Under the pieces are notes generated by a model that worked only from the letters and a program-made list of their open reading frames with translations, made no database searches and was not told the origin of the DNA. A stretch of 64,000 nucleotides of DNA, from contig NZ_VSFF01000003.1 in NCBI RefSeq assembly GCF_008085905.1, forward strand, positions 62,001 to 126,000, read 5' to 3'. Shown piece by piece: positions 55,200 through 62,645 of the stretch. A program made the position numbers and the translations under genes. Source of the stretch: Actinomadura syzygii. GTDB lineage: Bacteria > Actinomycetota > Actinomycetes > Streptosporangiales > Streptosporangiaceae. The stretch's first letter is position 1, and every line of letters begins with the position of its first letter.

Positions 55200-56039
55200 C
55201 TAGTCCTCCTCCTGCACCGGGCCGCGCATGTCGCCGAGCGCGGGGAGCTTGTCGTTCATCTGGAACGCGCAGCCGGCGGGGAGCAGGTGCAGCGACACGT
55301 CGAGCATCGCCATCGGCTCGTCGTCGGAGGCGGCGTAGGCGATCGTGGACTGGCCCGCGTCCACGACGGTGACGACGCCGGTGCCGACGACGTCGAACCG
55401 CCCGTCGCCGACGACGATCGCGGTGTCCTCGTCGATGCCGACGCCGAGCAGCCGGGTGTCGAGCGCGATGCCGCTCATCAGCCGCGGCAGCCGCCCCCGC
55501 TCGTTGAAGTGCATGTCGATGAGGACGTTGTCGAGCAGCCCGAGCCCCGGCCCCACCTTCACGCTGGACGCGGCGACCTCGTGGCCGTGGCCGCCGAGGA
55601 TCATCCAGTGGCCCATCGCGGTCGCGCCCGCGCTCGTCCCGGCGATGACGAGGCCCTCCTGGTCGAGCCGCCGCTGCAGCAGCTCGTTGGTCCTGGACCC
55701 GACGAGGGTCCGCAGCCGCGACTGGTCGCCGCCGCTGAACAGCACCCCGGTCGCCGCCTCCAGGGCCCGCAGCGTCGCCGCGTCGTCGGCCGCGGCCCGG
55801 CCGAGCAGGCGCAGCTCCCGCACCGAGGTGACGCCGAGCCTGCCGAACACGGCGCTGTACTCCTCGGCGACCTCCTCCGGCACCTCGGTGGCCGTCGTGA
55901 CCACCACGATCCGCGCGTCCTCGCCGCCCGCCAGCTCGGCGAACGTCTCCAGGGGCCCGGACCCGCAGGTCCGGTTCTCCGCCCCACCGATGATCAGCAG
56001 CCGGCCCTTGCGTCCGGCCCCCCGCAGATTCTGCTTCAC
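55200..56039 (-). CDS. cphB: Cyanophycinase
   Basis: The 279-residue serine peptidase of the S51 family cleaves cyanophycin to beta-Asp-Arg dipeptides inside the cell. It shows RLLIIGGAENR, VLFSGGDQSRLRTLV, the nucleophile Ser in VIAGTSAGATAMGHWMI and DMHFNERGRLPRLMSGIA, with VGIDEDTAIVV near the end. GTG 56039 is the start. It is the promoter-proximal gene of the pair, so polymer degradation and synthesis are co-expressed. No genes for dipeptide cleavage are in view. Confidence 0.93.
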   Translation of the reverse strand: MKQNLRGAGRKGRLLIIGGAENRTCGSGPLETFAELAGGEDARIVVVTTATEVPEEVAEEYSAVFGRLGVTSVRELRLLGRAAADDAATLRALEAATGVLFSGGDQSRLRTLVGSRTNELLQRRLDQEGLVIAGTSAGATAMGHWMILGGHGHEVAASSVKVGPGLGLLDNVLIDMHFNERGRLPRLMSGIALDTRLLGVGIDEDTAIVVGDGRFDVVGTGVVTVVDAGQSTIAYAASDDEPMAMLDVSLHLLPAGCAFQMNDKLPALGDMRGPVQEED

Positions 56040-56161
56040 ACCTGCTGACTACCCCTGATGACCCCGTGTAGTCCCCGAGTGACGGTGGGGCACCGACCGC
56101 TCGCGCGGGGGCGGGCGCGCCTCGCCGGAACCCCCGCGGGGCCGTGTGTCATGCTGTTCGG

Positions 56162-56827
56162 ATGAGCGGCAGCCCCGTCGCCCCGGACCCGCCCTTACGA
56201 CCCCCGTCCCCGCCGTCCGCCCGCCGGCCGGGACCCGAGACCGCGGTCGCCGCGGCGTCCGCCCGCTACCTGCGCGGCGAGCCGATCGACATGTCCGCGC
56301 TGGCCGCCGAGCTGGGCGTCGGGCGCGCCACCCTGTACCGCTGGGTGGGCGGCCGCGACCGCCTCGTCGGGACGGTCCTCGCCGAGATGACCGAGCGCAC
56401 CTACCGCGTCGCGGCGCGGGGCGTCGGCGGCGCGGGGCCCGAGCGGATCCTCGCGGTGCTCGACCGGTTCATGCGCGCGGTCGTGGACGCCGAGCCGCTC
56501 AAGGCGTTCACCGCGCGCGAGCCGCGCCTCTTCCTCCGGCTCGCCACCATGCCCGGCGTGATCGAGGACCGCGCCGCCGACCTCCTCACCCGCGAGCTGC
56601 AGGCCGAGATCGACCGCGGGGCGCTGCGCGTCTCGCTGCCGACCCGGACGCTCGCGCAGGCGATCGTCCGCGTCGCCGACTCGTTCATGTACGCCCACTA
56701 CCTGGGCGGGAACCGGCCGGAGATCGAGCGGGCGCTCGAGGTCGTCGAGCTGATGCTGGGCCCCTGCGGGACCACCGGACCGGACTCGCCGGGAATCTCC
56801 GGGACGTCCTGGACAGTTCTTCTTTAA
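56162..56827 (+). CDS. QsdR-like TetR family regulator
   Basis: The 221-residue protein has a Pro-rich start and then a TetR-like HTH: VAAASARYLRGEPIDMSALAAELGVGRATLYRWVGGRDRLVGTVLAEM (residues ~30-80). The effector domain includes ILAVLDRFMRAVVDAEPLKAFTAREPRLFLRLAT and LAQAIVRVADSFMYAHYLGGNRPEIERALEVVELML, the pattern of QsdR-type regulators of lactone or acyl-compound breakdown. It is divergent from cphB and lies before the UbiB-type kinase gene, so its target could be either. Confidence 0.85.
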   Translation: MSGSPVAPDPPLRPPSPPSARRPGPETAVAAASARYLRGEPIDMSALAAELGVGRATLYRWVGGRDRLVGTVLAEMTERTYRVAARGVGGAGPERILAVLDRFMRAVVDAEPLKAFTAREPRLFLRLATMPGVIEDRAADLLTRELQAEIDRGALRVSLPTRTLAQAIVRVADSFMYAHYLGGNRPEIERALEVVELMLGPCGTTGPDSPGISGTSWTVLL

Positions 56828-56908
56828 GGCGGGTATTGACCATTTCGTGGCAAATCTCCGCCATGAGAGGGTGTATTGGACGCAACGTCGAACGAGGGGC
56901 GGCCGGCC

Positions 56909-58267
56909 GTGAACGACATCCCCCGCCGCGCGGTGACGCGGACCGCCAAGCTGGCGACCCTGCCGCTCGGCTTCGCCGGGCGCACCGCGCTCGGATTCGG
57001 CAAGCGGACGATCGGACGTCCCGCCGAGGCCGTCGCGCTGGAGGTGCAGCGCCGCACCGCCGAGCAGCTCTTCGCCGTGCTCGGCGAGCTGAAGGGCGGC
57101 GCGATGAAGGTCGGCCAGCTCCTCTCGATCTTCGAGGCCGGGCTGCCCGAGGAGGTCGCCGGGCCGTTCCGCGCCAGCCTCACCCGGCTCCAGGAGTCCG
57201 CCCCGCCGATGCCCGCCGCCACGACCCACAAGGTCCTGGCCGAGTGGCTCGGGGACGACTGGCGCGACTACTTCGACGCCTTCGACGACCGCCCGGCGGC
57301 GGCCGCGTCCATCGGGCAGGTCCACAAGGCCGTCTGGCACGACGGCCGGACGGTCGCGGTCAAGGTCCAGTACCCCGGCGCCGCCCAGGCCCTGATGAGC
57401 GACTTCAACCAGATCTCCCGGCTCAGCCGCCTGTTCACGCCGCTGTTCCCCGGCGTCGAGGTCAAGCCGGTCGTCGCCGACCTGAAGCGCCGCCTGGAGA
57501 AGGAGCTCGACTACGTCGACGAGGCCCGCGCGCAGACCGCCTTCCACGACGCCTACGCGGACGACCCCGACTTCGTCGTCCCCGCCGTGGTCGCGCAGGC
57601 GGGCAACGTCCTGATCACCGAGTGGCTGGACGGCACGCCGCTCGCCAAGGTCATCGCCGACGGCCCGCAGGACCGGCGCGACCGCGCGGGCCTGCTGCTG
57701 TTCCGCTTCCTGCTGTCCGGCCCGGCCCGCTGCGAGATGATCCACATCGATCCGCACCCGGGCAACTTCCGGCTCCTGGACGACGGGCGCCTCGGCGTCC
57801 TGGACTTCGGCGGCGCCGCCCACGTCCCCGCCGAGCTGCAGTGGTCGATCGGCCGCCTGCTCCGCATCGGCACCCTCGGCGACCCGGACGAGATCGTCGA
57901 CGGGCTGCGCGCGGAGGGGTTCCTCTCGCCCGACGCCGAGGTCGACCCCGAGGAGGTCGCCGACCTCGTCGGCCCGCACGCCGCCCCGTTCGCCGTGGAG
58001 CGGTTCCGCTACTCGCGGGAGTGGATGCGCGAGCAGACCGCGCGCGGGTTCGGACTCGCCGCGGACATGCGCCCCGGCTCGCTCGCCCGCCAGTTCCGGC
58101 TGCCGCCGCAGTACCTCGCGGTCAGCCGCGCCCTGTCCGGCTGCGGCGGCGTCCTCTGCCAGCTGGAGGCCGAGGGCGCCTACCGGGCCGAGGCCGAGCG
58201 CTGGCTCCCCGGCTTCGCCGACGACGGCGGCCCCGACCTGGACGACCGGACCGAGGCCACCGCCTGA
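56909..58267 (+). CDS. ABC1/AarF/UbiB family atypical kinase
   Basis: The 452-residue protein has the UbiB hallmarks: LKGGAMKVGQLLSIFEAGLPEEV (the KxGQ motif), the Ala-rich loop AAAASIGQVHKAVWHDGRTVAVKVQYP, KRRLEKELDYVDEARAQTAFH, and HIDPHPGNFRLLDDGRLGVLDFGGAA with the metal-binding Asp. Relatives act in quinone biosynthesis or lipid homeostasis as ATPases rather than protein kinases. No membrane helices are seen at the C-terminus. GTG 56909 (VNDIPRRAVTR) is preferred over TTG 56876 because family members begin here. Confidence 0.9.
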   Translation: MNDIPRRAVTRTAKLATLPLGFAGRTALGFGKRTIGRPAEAVALEVQRRTAEQLFAVLGELKGGAMKVGQLLSIFEAGLPEEVAGPFRASLTRLQESAPPMPAATTHKVLAEWLGDDWRDYFDAFDDRPAAAASIGQVHKAVWHDGRTVAVKVQYPGAAQALMSDFNQISRLSRLFTPLFPGVEVKPVVADLKRRLEKELDYVDEARAQTAFHDAYADDPDFVVPAVVAQAGNVLITEWLDGTPLAKVIADGPQDRRDRAGLLLFRFLLSGPARCEMIHIDPHPGNFRLLDDGRLGVLDFGGAAHVPAELQWSIGRLLRIGTLGDPDEIVDGLRAEGFLSPDAEVDPEEVADLVGPHAAPFAVERFRYSREWMREQTARGFGLAADMRPGSLARQFRLPPQYLAVSRALSGCGGVLCQLEAEGAYRAEAERWLPGFADDGGPDLDDRTEATA

Positions 58268-58304
58268 GCGGGCCTCCGTCCGGCCTCAGTCCGGTCTCAC
58301 GCGA

Positions 58305-59150
58305 TCACGCGAGGGCGCGGGCCTCTTCCTCCTCGACCGCGCGGTTCCAGTCGCGCTTGCCAGCCTGCCAGCCGTCCTCGTCGCGGCCGCGCCGCCAGTA
58401 GCCGGAGATCGACAGCCGGTCCATCGGCAGGCCCCGCTCGACCCGCAGGTGCCGCCGCAGCGCCTTGACGAAGCCCGCCTCGCCGTGGACGAAGGCGTGC
58501 ACGTCCTCCGACGGGAACTCCAGCCGCTGGACGGCGTCCACCAGCAGGTCGCCGACCGCGCCGCCGCCGCGGTGCAGCCAGACGATCTCCGCGTCGCCCG
58601 GCGTCGGCAGGTCCTGCTCCTCCTCCGGCCCCGCGACCTCGACGAACACGCGGACGGGCGCGCCGTCCGGGATCCGCTCCAGGGACGCGCCGATCGCGGG
58701 CAGCGCGCTCTCGTCCCCGACCAGCAGGTGCCAGCCTGCGTCCGCGCGCGGCGCGTACGCCCCGCCGGGACCCGTGAACAGGATCTCCTCGCCCGGGCTC
58801 GCGCTCGCCGCCCACGGCCCGGCGAGCCCCTTGTCGCCGTGGTGGACGAAGTCGATGGTCAGCTCGCCGGCGCCGGCGTCCCACGCCCGGACGGTGTAGG
58901 TCCGGGTGGTCGGCCACTGCTCGCGCGGCAGCTCGGCGCGGATCCGGTCCATGTCGAACGGCTCGGGGTAGGCGGCGCCGGGCCGCGGGAACAGCAGCTT
59001 CACGTAGTGGTCGGTGAACTCGCCCGCGCCGAATCCGGCGAGGTCGGGTCCGCCGACGACCACGCGGATCATGTGCGGCGTGAGGCGCTCGGTGCGCAGC
59101 ACCGTCGCCCGGTTGAGCCTGCGCCCCTTGCGCGCCGGTTCCGTCGCCAT
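58305..59150 (-). CDS. Siderophore-interacting protein (FAD-dependent ferric reductase)
   Basis: The 281-residue protein has RTYTVRAWDAGAGELTIDFVHHGDKGLAGPWAASASPGEEILFTGPGG, the FAD-binding SIP motif, and a NAD(P)H-binding half (HLLVGDESALPAIGASLERIPDG, VHAFVHGEAGFVKALRRHLRVERGLP, LSISGYWRRGRDEDGW). Such proteins reduce ferric siderophores in the cytoplasm to release iron. ATG 59150 is 31 bases from an iron box, so it should be derepressed under iron starvation. No siderophore synthesis or transport gene adjoins it. Confidence 0.92.
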   Translation of the reverse strand: MATEPARKGRRLNRATVLRTERLTPHMIRVVVGGPDLAGFGAGEFTDHYVKLLFPRPGAAYPEPFDMDRIRAELPREQWPTTRTYTVRAWDAGAGELTIDFVHHGDKGLAGPWAASASPGEEILFTGPGGAYAPRADAGWHLLVGDESALPAIGASLERIPDGAPVRVFVEVAGPEEEQDLPTPGDAEIVWLHRGGGAVGDLLVDAVQRLEFPSEDVHAFVHGEAGFVKALRRHLRVERGLPMDRLSISGYWRRGRDEDGWQAGKRDWNRAVEEEEARALA

Positions 59151-59180
59151 TCGGCCCTCCGCTGGTCCGGGTCCTAGTAC

Positions 59181-59197
59181 TTAGGGAAGCCTAACCT
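59181..59197 (-). promoter_or_regulatory. Iron box (DmdR/IdeR type)
   Basis: On the minus strand the site reads AGGTTAGGCTTCCCTAA, 15 of 17 positions matching the core of the actinobacterial iron box (from memory, TTAGGTTAGGCTCACCTAA). It lies 30 bases before the siderophore-interacting protein start and within its promoter region. The divergent SnoaL-like gene may share control. Confidence 0.75.
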
Positions 59198-59340
59198 GCA
59201 ACTCGTCCGAAATGTTCCGTGAAATCGCCCACGGCGCGTCCGGAAAGCGGCGGGCGGGGCCGCGCGGCCCCGCCGCGTTACGGTCGGGTGGACGGCCCGG
59301 CGACAGGACGGTGAAACGGTTGGCGCTCATCAGGACGACG

Positions 59341-59784
59341 ATGACGGACGAGCAGCGCAAGTCGGTGGCGCTGGAGTACCTCAAGGGCTTCGACAACGGC
59401 GGCGTGACCTCCGACGGGTCCCCGCTCCTCGACCTGTTCGCCGACGACGCGCAGGTGTATTTCCCGAAGTGGGGCCTCGCCACGGGCAAGGACGAGATCG
59501 CCCGGCTGTTCGGCGACGTCGGCGCGACGATCACCTCGATCCGGCACCACTACGCCGGGTTCAACTGGATCCTCACCGGCGCCGACACGCTCGTCTGCGA
59601 GGGCACCAGCCACGGCGAGCACCGGGACGGACCGTGGCGGGCGGGCGTCCCCGAGTGGGGCGCCGGCCGGTGGTGCGACGTGTTCGAGATCCGCGACTGG
59701 AGGATCCAGCGCGTGTTCATCTACCTCGACCCCGACTACGCGGGCGCCGACACCGCCCGCTACCCCTGGCTGGCAGACGAGTGA
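59341..59784 (+). CDS. SnoaL-like (NTF2-fold) protein
   Basis: The 147-residue protein reads RKSVALEYLKGFDNGGVTSDGSPLLDLFADDAQVYFPKWGLATGKDEIARLFGDVGATITSIRHHYAGFNWILTGADTLVCEGTSHG-like, then a CDVFEIRDWRIQRVFIYLDPDYAG end. This is an NTF2-fold ligand-binding or isomerase-type protein; no catalytic role can be assigned. ATG 59341 with AGGA upstream was chosen; GTG and TTG codons upstream to 59212 are in frame but lack sites. It is divergent from the iron-regulated reductase. Confidence 0.75.
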   Translation: MTDEQRKSVALEYLKGFDNGGVTSDGSPLLDLFADDAQVYFPKWGLATGKDEIARLFGDVGATITSIRHHYAGFNWILTGADTLVCEGTSHGEHRDGPWRAGVPEWGAGRWCDVFEIRDWRIQRVFIYLDPDYAGADTARYPWLADE

Positions 59785-59897
59785 CATGCGGCGAGCGGCG
59801 GGCGGCCTGCGCCGGGTGACACTCCGAACAGGCTCATCTGCGGTACGTTCGGGAGGCCTCGCGCGACCCCCAGCCCGTCCGCGCCGCCGGAGGAACG

Positions 59898-60011
59898 ATG
59901 TCCGTGCCCGTCCAGTCTCCCGCCCCTGGCCGCCCCGCTCGCGGCGGCTCCGTCCCCGGTGGCGCCGTCCCCGGCGGCTCCGTCCGCGTGCTCGCGCCGG
60001 TCCGGCGATGA
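59898..60011 (+). CDS. 37-codon upstream ORF coupled to the ThDP enzyme
   Basis: GGAGG nine bases before ATG 59898 opens a 37-codon frame rich in Pro, Gly, Val and Arg, with the internal repeat GGSVPGGAVPGGSV. Its TGA overlaps the ATG of the ThDP enzyme (ATGA at 60008-60011). The ThDP gene has no ribosome-binding site of its own, so coupling is plausible. The composition is unlike a folded protein; it may be a leader or a chance ORF. Confidence 0.35.
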   Translation: MSVPVQSPAPGRPARGGSVPGGAVPGGSVRVLAPVRR

Positions 60012-61690
60012 GGGTCGCGGAGGCCGTCGGGGAGGCCATCGCGCGGTTCGGCGCCGACACCGTGTTCGGCGTCGTCGGCAGCGGCAACTTCCACGTCACC
60101 AACGCGCTCGTCGCCAACGGGGCCCGGTTCGTCGCGGCCCGGCACGAGGGCGGCGCCGCCACGATGGCCGACGCGTACGCGCGGGTCGGCGGCGGGCTCG
60201 GCGTGGTGACGGTCCACCAGGGGCCCGGCCTCACCAACGCGGTCACCGGCCTCGCCGAGGCCGCGAAGAGCCGCACGCCGCTGCTGGTCGTCGCGGGCGA
60301 GGTCGCCGCCGCCGCGGTCCGCTCCAACTTCCGGATCGACCAGGCCGCGATCGCGGCGGCGGTCGGGGCCGTCCCCGAGCGGGTCCACTCGCCCGGCACC
60401 GCGCTCGCCGACGTGGCCCGCGCCTGCCGGACGGCGGTCGCCGAGCGCCGCACCGTCCTGCTCGGCCTGCCCCTCGACATCCAGGACGCCGAGCACCCCG
60501 GCTCCGCGGCGGAGCAGCCGCCCGTCCCGCACCGGCCGCGCCGCGCGCAGGTGCCGCCGCTGCCGGTGCCGCCGGCCGGCGCGATCGCCCGGCTCGCGGA
60601 CGCGCTGCAGGACGCCGAGCGCCCGGTGTTCATCGCCGGGCGGGGCGCCCGGCTGAGCCGCGCCGCCGAGCCGCTCGCCGAGCTCGCCCGGCGCTGCGGG
60701 GCGCTGCCCGCGACGTCCGCCGTCGCGCGCGGCCTGTTCCAGGGCGACCCGTTCGCCCTGGACGTGTCCGGCGGCTTCGCCACCCCGGCCGCGGCCGGCC
60801 TGATCGCGGGCGCCGACCTCGTCGTCGGCTGGGGCTGCTCGCTCAACTCGTGGACGACCCGGCACGGCGCCCTCGTCGGGCGCGGCGCGACCGTCGTCCA
60901 GGTCGACGTCGACGCCCGCGCCCTCGGCGCGCACCGCACGGTCGACCTCGGCCTGATCGGCGACGCCGCCGAGACCGCGCGGGCCGTGTCCGCCGAGCTG
61001 GAGCGGCGGGGCCACACGTCCACCGGCTACCGCACCCCCGAGGTGGCGGAGCGGCTCGTCCGCGAAGGGCGCTGGCAGGACGTCCCCTACGAGGAGGACC
61101 CGCCCGGTGAGGACGGCCCCCGCATCGACCCCCGGACGCTGACGATCGCCCTCGACCGGATGCTGCCGTCGGAGCGGACCGTCGCCGTCGACTCGGGGAA
61201 CTTCATGGGGTACCCCGCGATGTTCCTGGACGTCCCCGACTCCGACGCCCTCGTGTTCACCCAGGCGTTCCAGGCCGTCGGGCTCGGCCTCGCCACCGCG
61301 ATCGGCGCGGCGGTGGCCCGTCCCGACCGGCTGACCGTCGCGGCGCTCGGCGACGGCGGCCTGCTGATGGCGGTCGCCGAGCTGGAGACGGCCGTCCGGC
61401 TCGGCCTCGGCCTGCTCGTGGTCGTCTACGACGACGAGGCGTACGGCGCCGAGGTGCACCACTTCGGGCCCGGCGGGCACCCGCTGGACACGGTCACCTT
61501 CCCGCCCGCCGACCTCGCCGCCGTCGCGCGCGGGTTCGGCTGCGCGGCGGCGACCGTCCGGGGCCCGGACGACCTCGCCGCCGTGGCGGCCTGGCTGGAC
61601 GGGCCGCGCGACCGTCCGATGCTCGTGGACGCCAAGGTCGCCCGCGGCCGGGCCGCCTGGTGGCTGGAGGAGGCGTTCCGGGGACACTGA
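60008..61690 (+). CDS. Thiamine diphosphate-binding enzyme (acetolactate synthase-like)
   Basis: The 560-residue protein has the three-domain ThDP decarboxylase fold. The N-terminal domain holds the catalytic Glu in FVAARHEGGAATMADAYARVGGGLGVVTVHQGPGLTNAVTGLAEA. The middle domain has RPVFIAGRGARLSRA and VVGWGCSLNSW, and the C-terminal domain has the ThDP motif ALGDGGLLMAVAELETAVRLGLGLLVVVYDDEAYGAEVHHFG (GDG...N-like YDDEAYG). The reaction (acetolactate synthase, benzoylformate decarboxylase or similar) cannot be told. ATG 60008 is the family start and overlaps a short upstream ORF. Confidence 0.88.
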   Translation: MRVAEAVGEAIARFGADTVFGVVGSGNFHVTNALVANGARFVAARHEGGAATMADAYARVGGGLGVVTVHQGPGLTNAVTGLAEAAKSRTPLLVVAGEVAAAAVRSNFRIDQAAIAAAVGAVPERVHSPGTALADVARACRTAVAERRTVLLGLPLDIQDAEHPGSAAEQPPVPHRPRRAQVPPLPVPPAGAIARLADALQDAERPVFIAGRGARLSRAAEPLAELARRCGALPATSAVARGLFQGDPFALDVSGGFATPAAAGLIAGADLVVGWGCSLNSWTTRHGALVGRGATVVQVDVDARALGAHRTVDLGLIGDAAETARAVSAELERRGHTSTGYRTPEVAERLVREGRWQDVPYEEDPPGEDGPRIDPRTLTIALDRMLPSERTVAVDSGNFMGYPAMFLDVPDSDALVFTQAFQAVGLGLATAIGAAVARPDRLTVAALGDGGLLMAVAELETAVRLGLGLLVVVYDDEAYGAEVHHFGPGGHPLDTVTFPPADLAAVARGFGCAAATVRGPDDLAAVAAWLDGPRDRPMLVDAKVARGRAAWWLEEAFRGH

Positions 61691-61771
61691 TCATGTTTCC
61701 CCGCCTGCTCATGGGAACGATCAGCGGCACGATCGACTGTGGCCGCGGTCACGTATCCCGGAGGAGGACAG

Positions 61772-62617
61772 ATGGCGCGAGTGCAGCGGCTTCCCACGCT
61801 CGCCGTCGAGATGATGGCCGAGTTCGCCGGGACCCTGATCCTGATCCTGTTCGGGGTGGGCGTGGTCGCGCAGGCCGTCGCCGCGAGCGGGCTCGGCCCC
61901 CCGCAGAGCCTCGGCGGCCACGACAGCATCGCCTGGGCGTGGGGCATCGGCGTGACGCTCGGCGTGTACGTGGCGGCGCGGCTCAGCGGCGGGCACATCA
62001 ACCCCGCCGTCACCCTCTCGCTCGCGGTCTTCAAGGGCTTCCCCTGGCGGAAGGTGCTCCCGTTCTGGTTCGCGCAGTTCCTCGGGGCGTTCATCGCCGC
62101 GCTGATCGTCCGGTGGGACTACAGCGAGATCCTCCACAAGTTCGACCCGGGCCTGACGGCCAAGACGCAGTTCGTGTTCTCCACCATGCCCGGCAACGGG
62201 ACCCTGCCGGTCGGCCTCTGGGGCGGGTTCCGCGACCAGGTGATCGGCACCGCGATCCTGCTGTTCCTCGTCCTCGCGCTCACCGACCTGCGCAACGCGC
62301 CGCCGCTCGCGAACATGGCGCCGCTCATCATCGGGCTCATCGTGGTCGCGATCGGGATGGCGTTCGGCTCGGACGCCGGGTACGCGATCAACCCGGCCCG
62401 TGACCTCGGCCCCCGGCTCGCCCAGTTCATCACCGGATACGACACGGCCTGGCGAGATCAGTACGGAAACCTGTATTTCTGGGTGCCGATCGTCGGACCG
62501 CTGATCGGCGGCCCGATCGGCGCCGGGCTCTACATCCTGCTCATCGGGCGCAACATCCCCGAGGACGGGGAGGGCGAGGTGCCCACGAGGCCCGAGCCGG
62601 AATACGACGTTTCCTGA
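61772..62617 (+). CDS. glpF: Glycerol facilitator/aquaporin family channel
   Basis: The 281-residue MIP channel has six membrane segments and both pore motifs, [20 protein letters not shown] and [22 protein letters not shown]. The Asp after the second NPAR is characteristic of glyceroporins, so glycerol uptake is expected. Extracellular loops are long, as in GlpF. ATG 61772 has GGAGGAGG upstream. It is followed after 28 bases by glycerol kinase, forming the usual uptake-phosphorylation operon. Confidence 0.93.
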   Translation: MARVQRLPTLAVEMMAEFAGTLILILFGVGVVAQAVAASGLGPPQSLGGHDSIAWAWGIGVTLGVYVAARLSGGHINPAVTLSLAVFKGFPWRKVLPFWFAQFLGAFIAALIVRWDYSEILHKFDPGLTAKTQFVFSTMPGNGTLPVGLWGGFRDQVIGTAILLFLVLALTDLRNAPPLANMAPLIIGLIVVAIGMAFGSDAGYAINPARDLGPRLAQFITGYDTAWRDQYGNLYFWVPIVGPLIGGPIGAGLYILLIGRNIPEDGEGEVPTRPEPEYDVS

Positions 62618-62645
62618 CGGAGATCGCGCAGAAGGGAAAGAGTCC

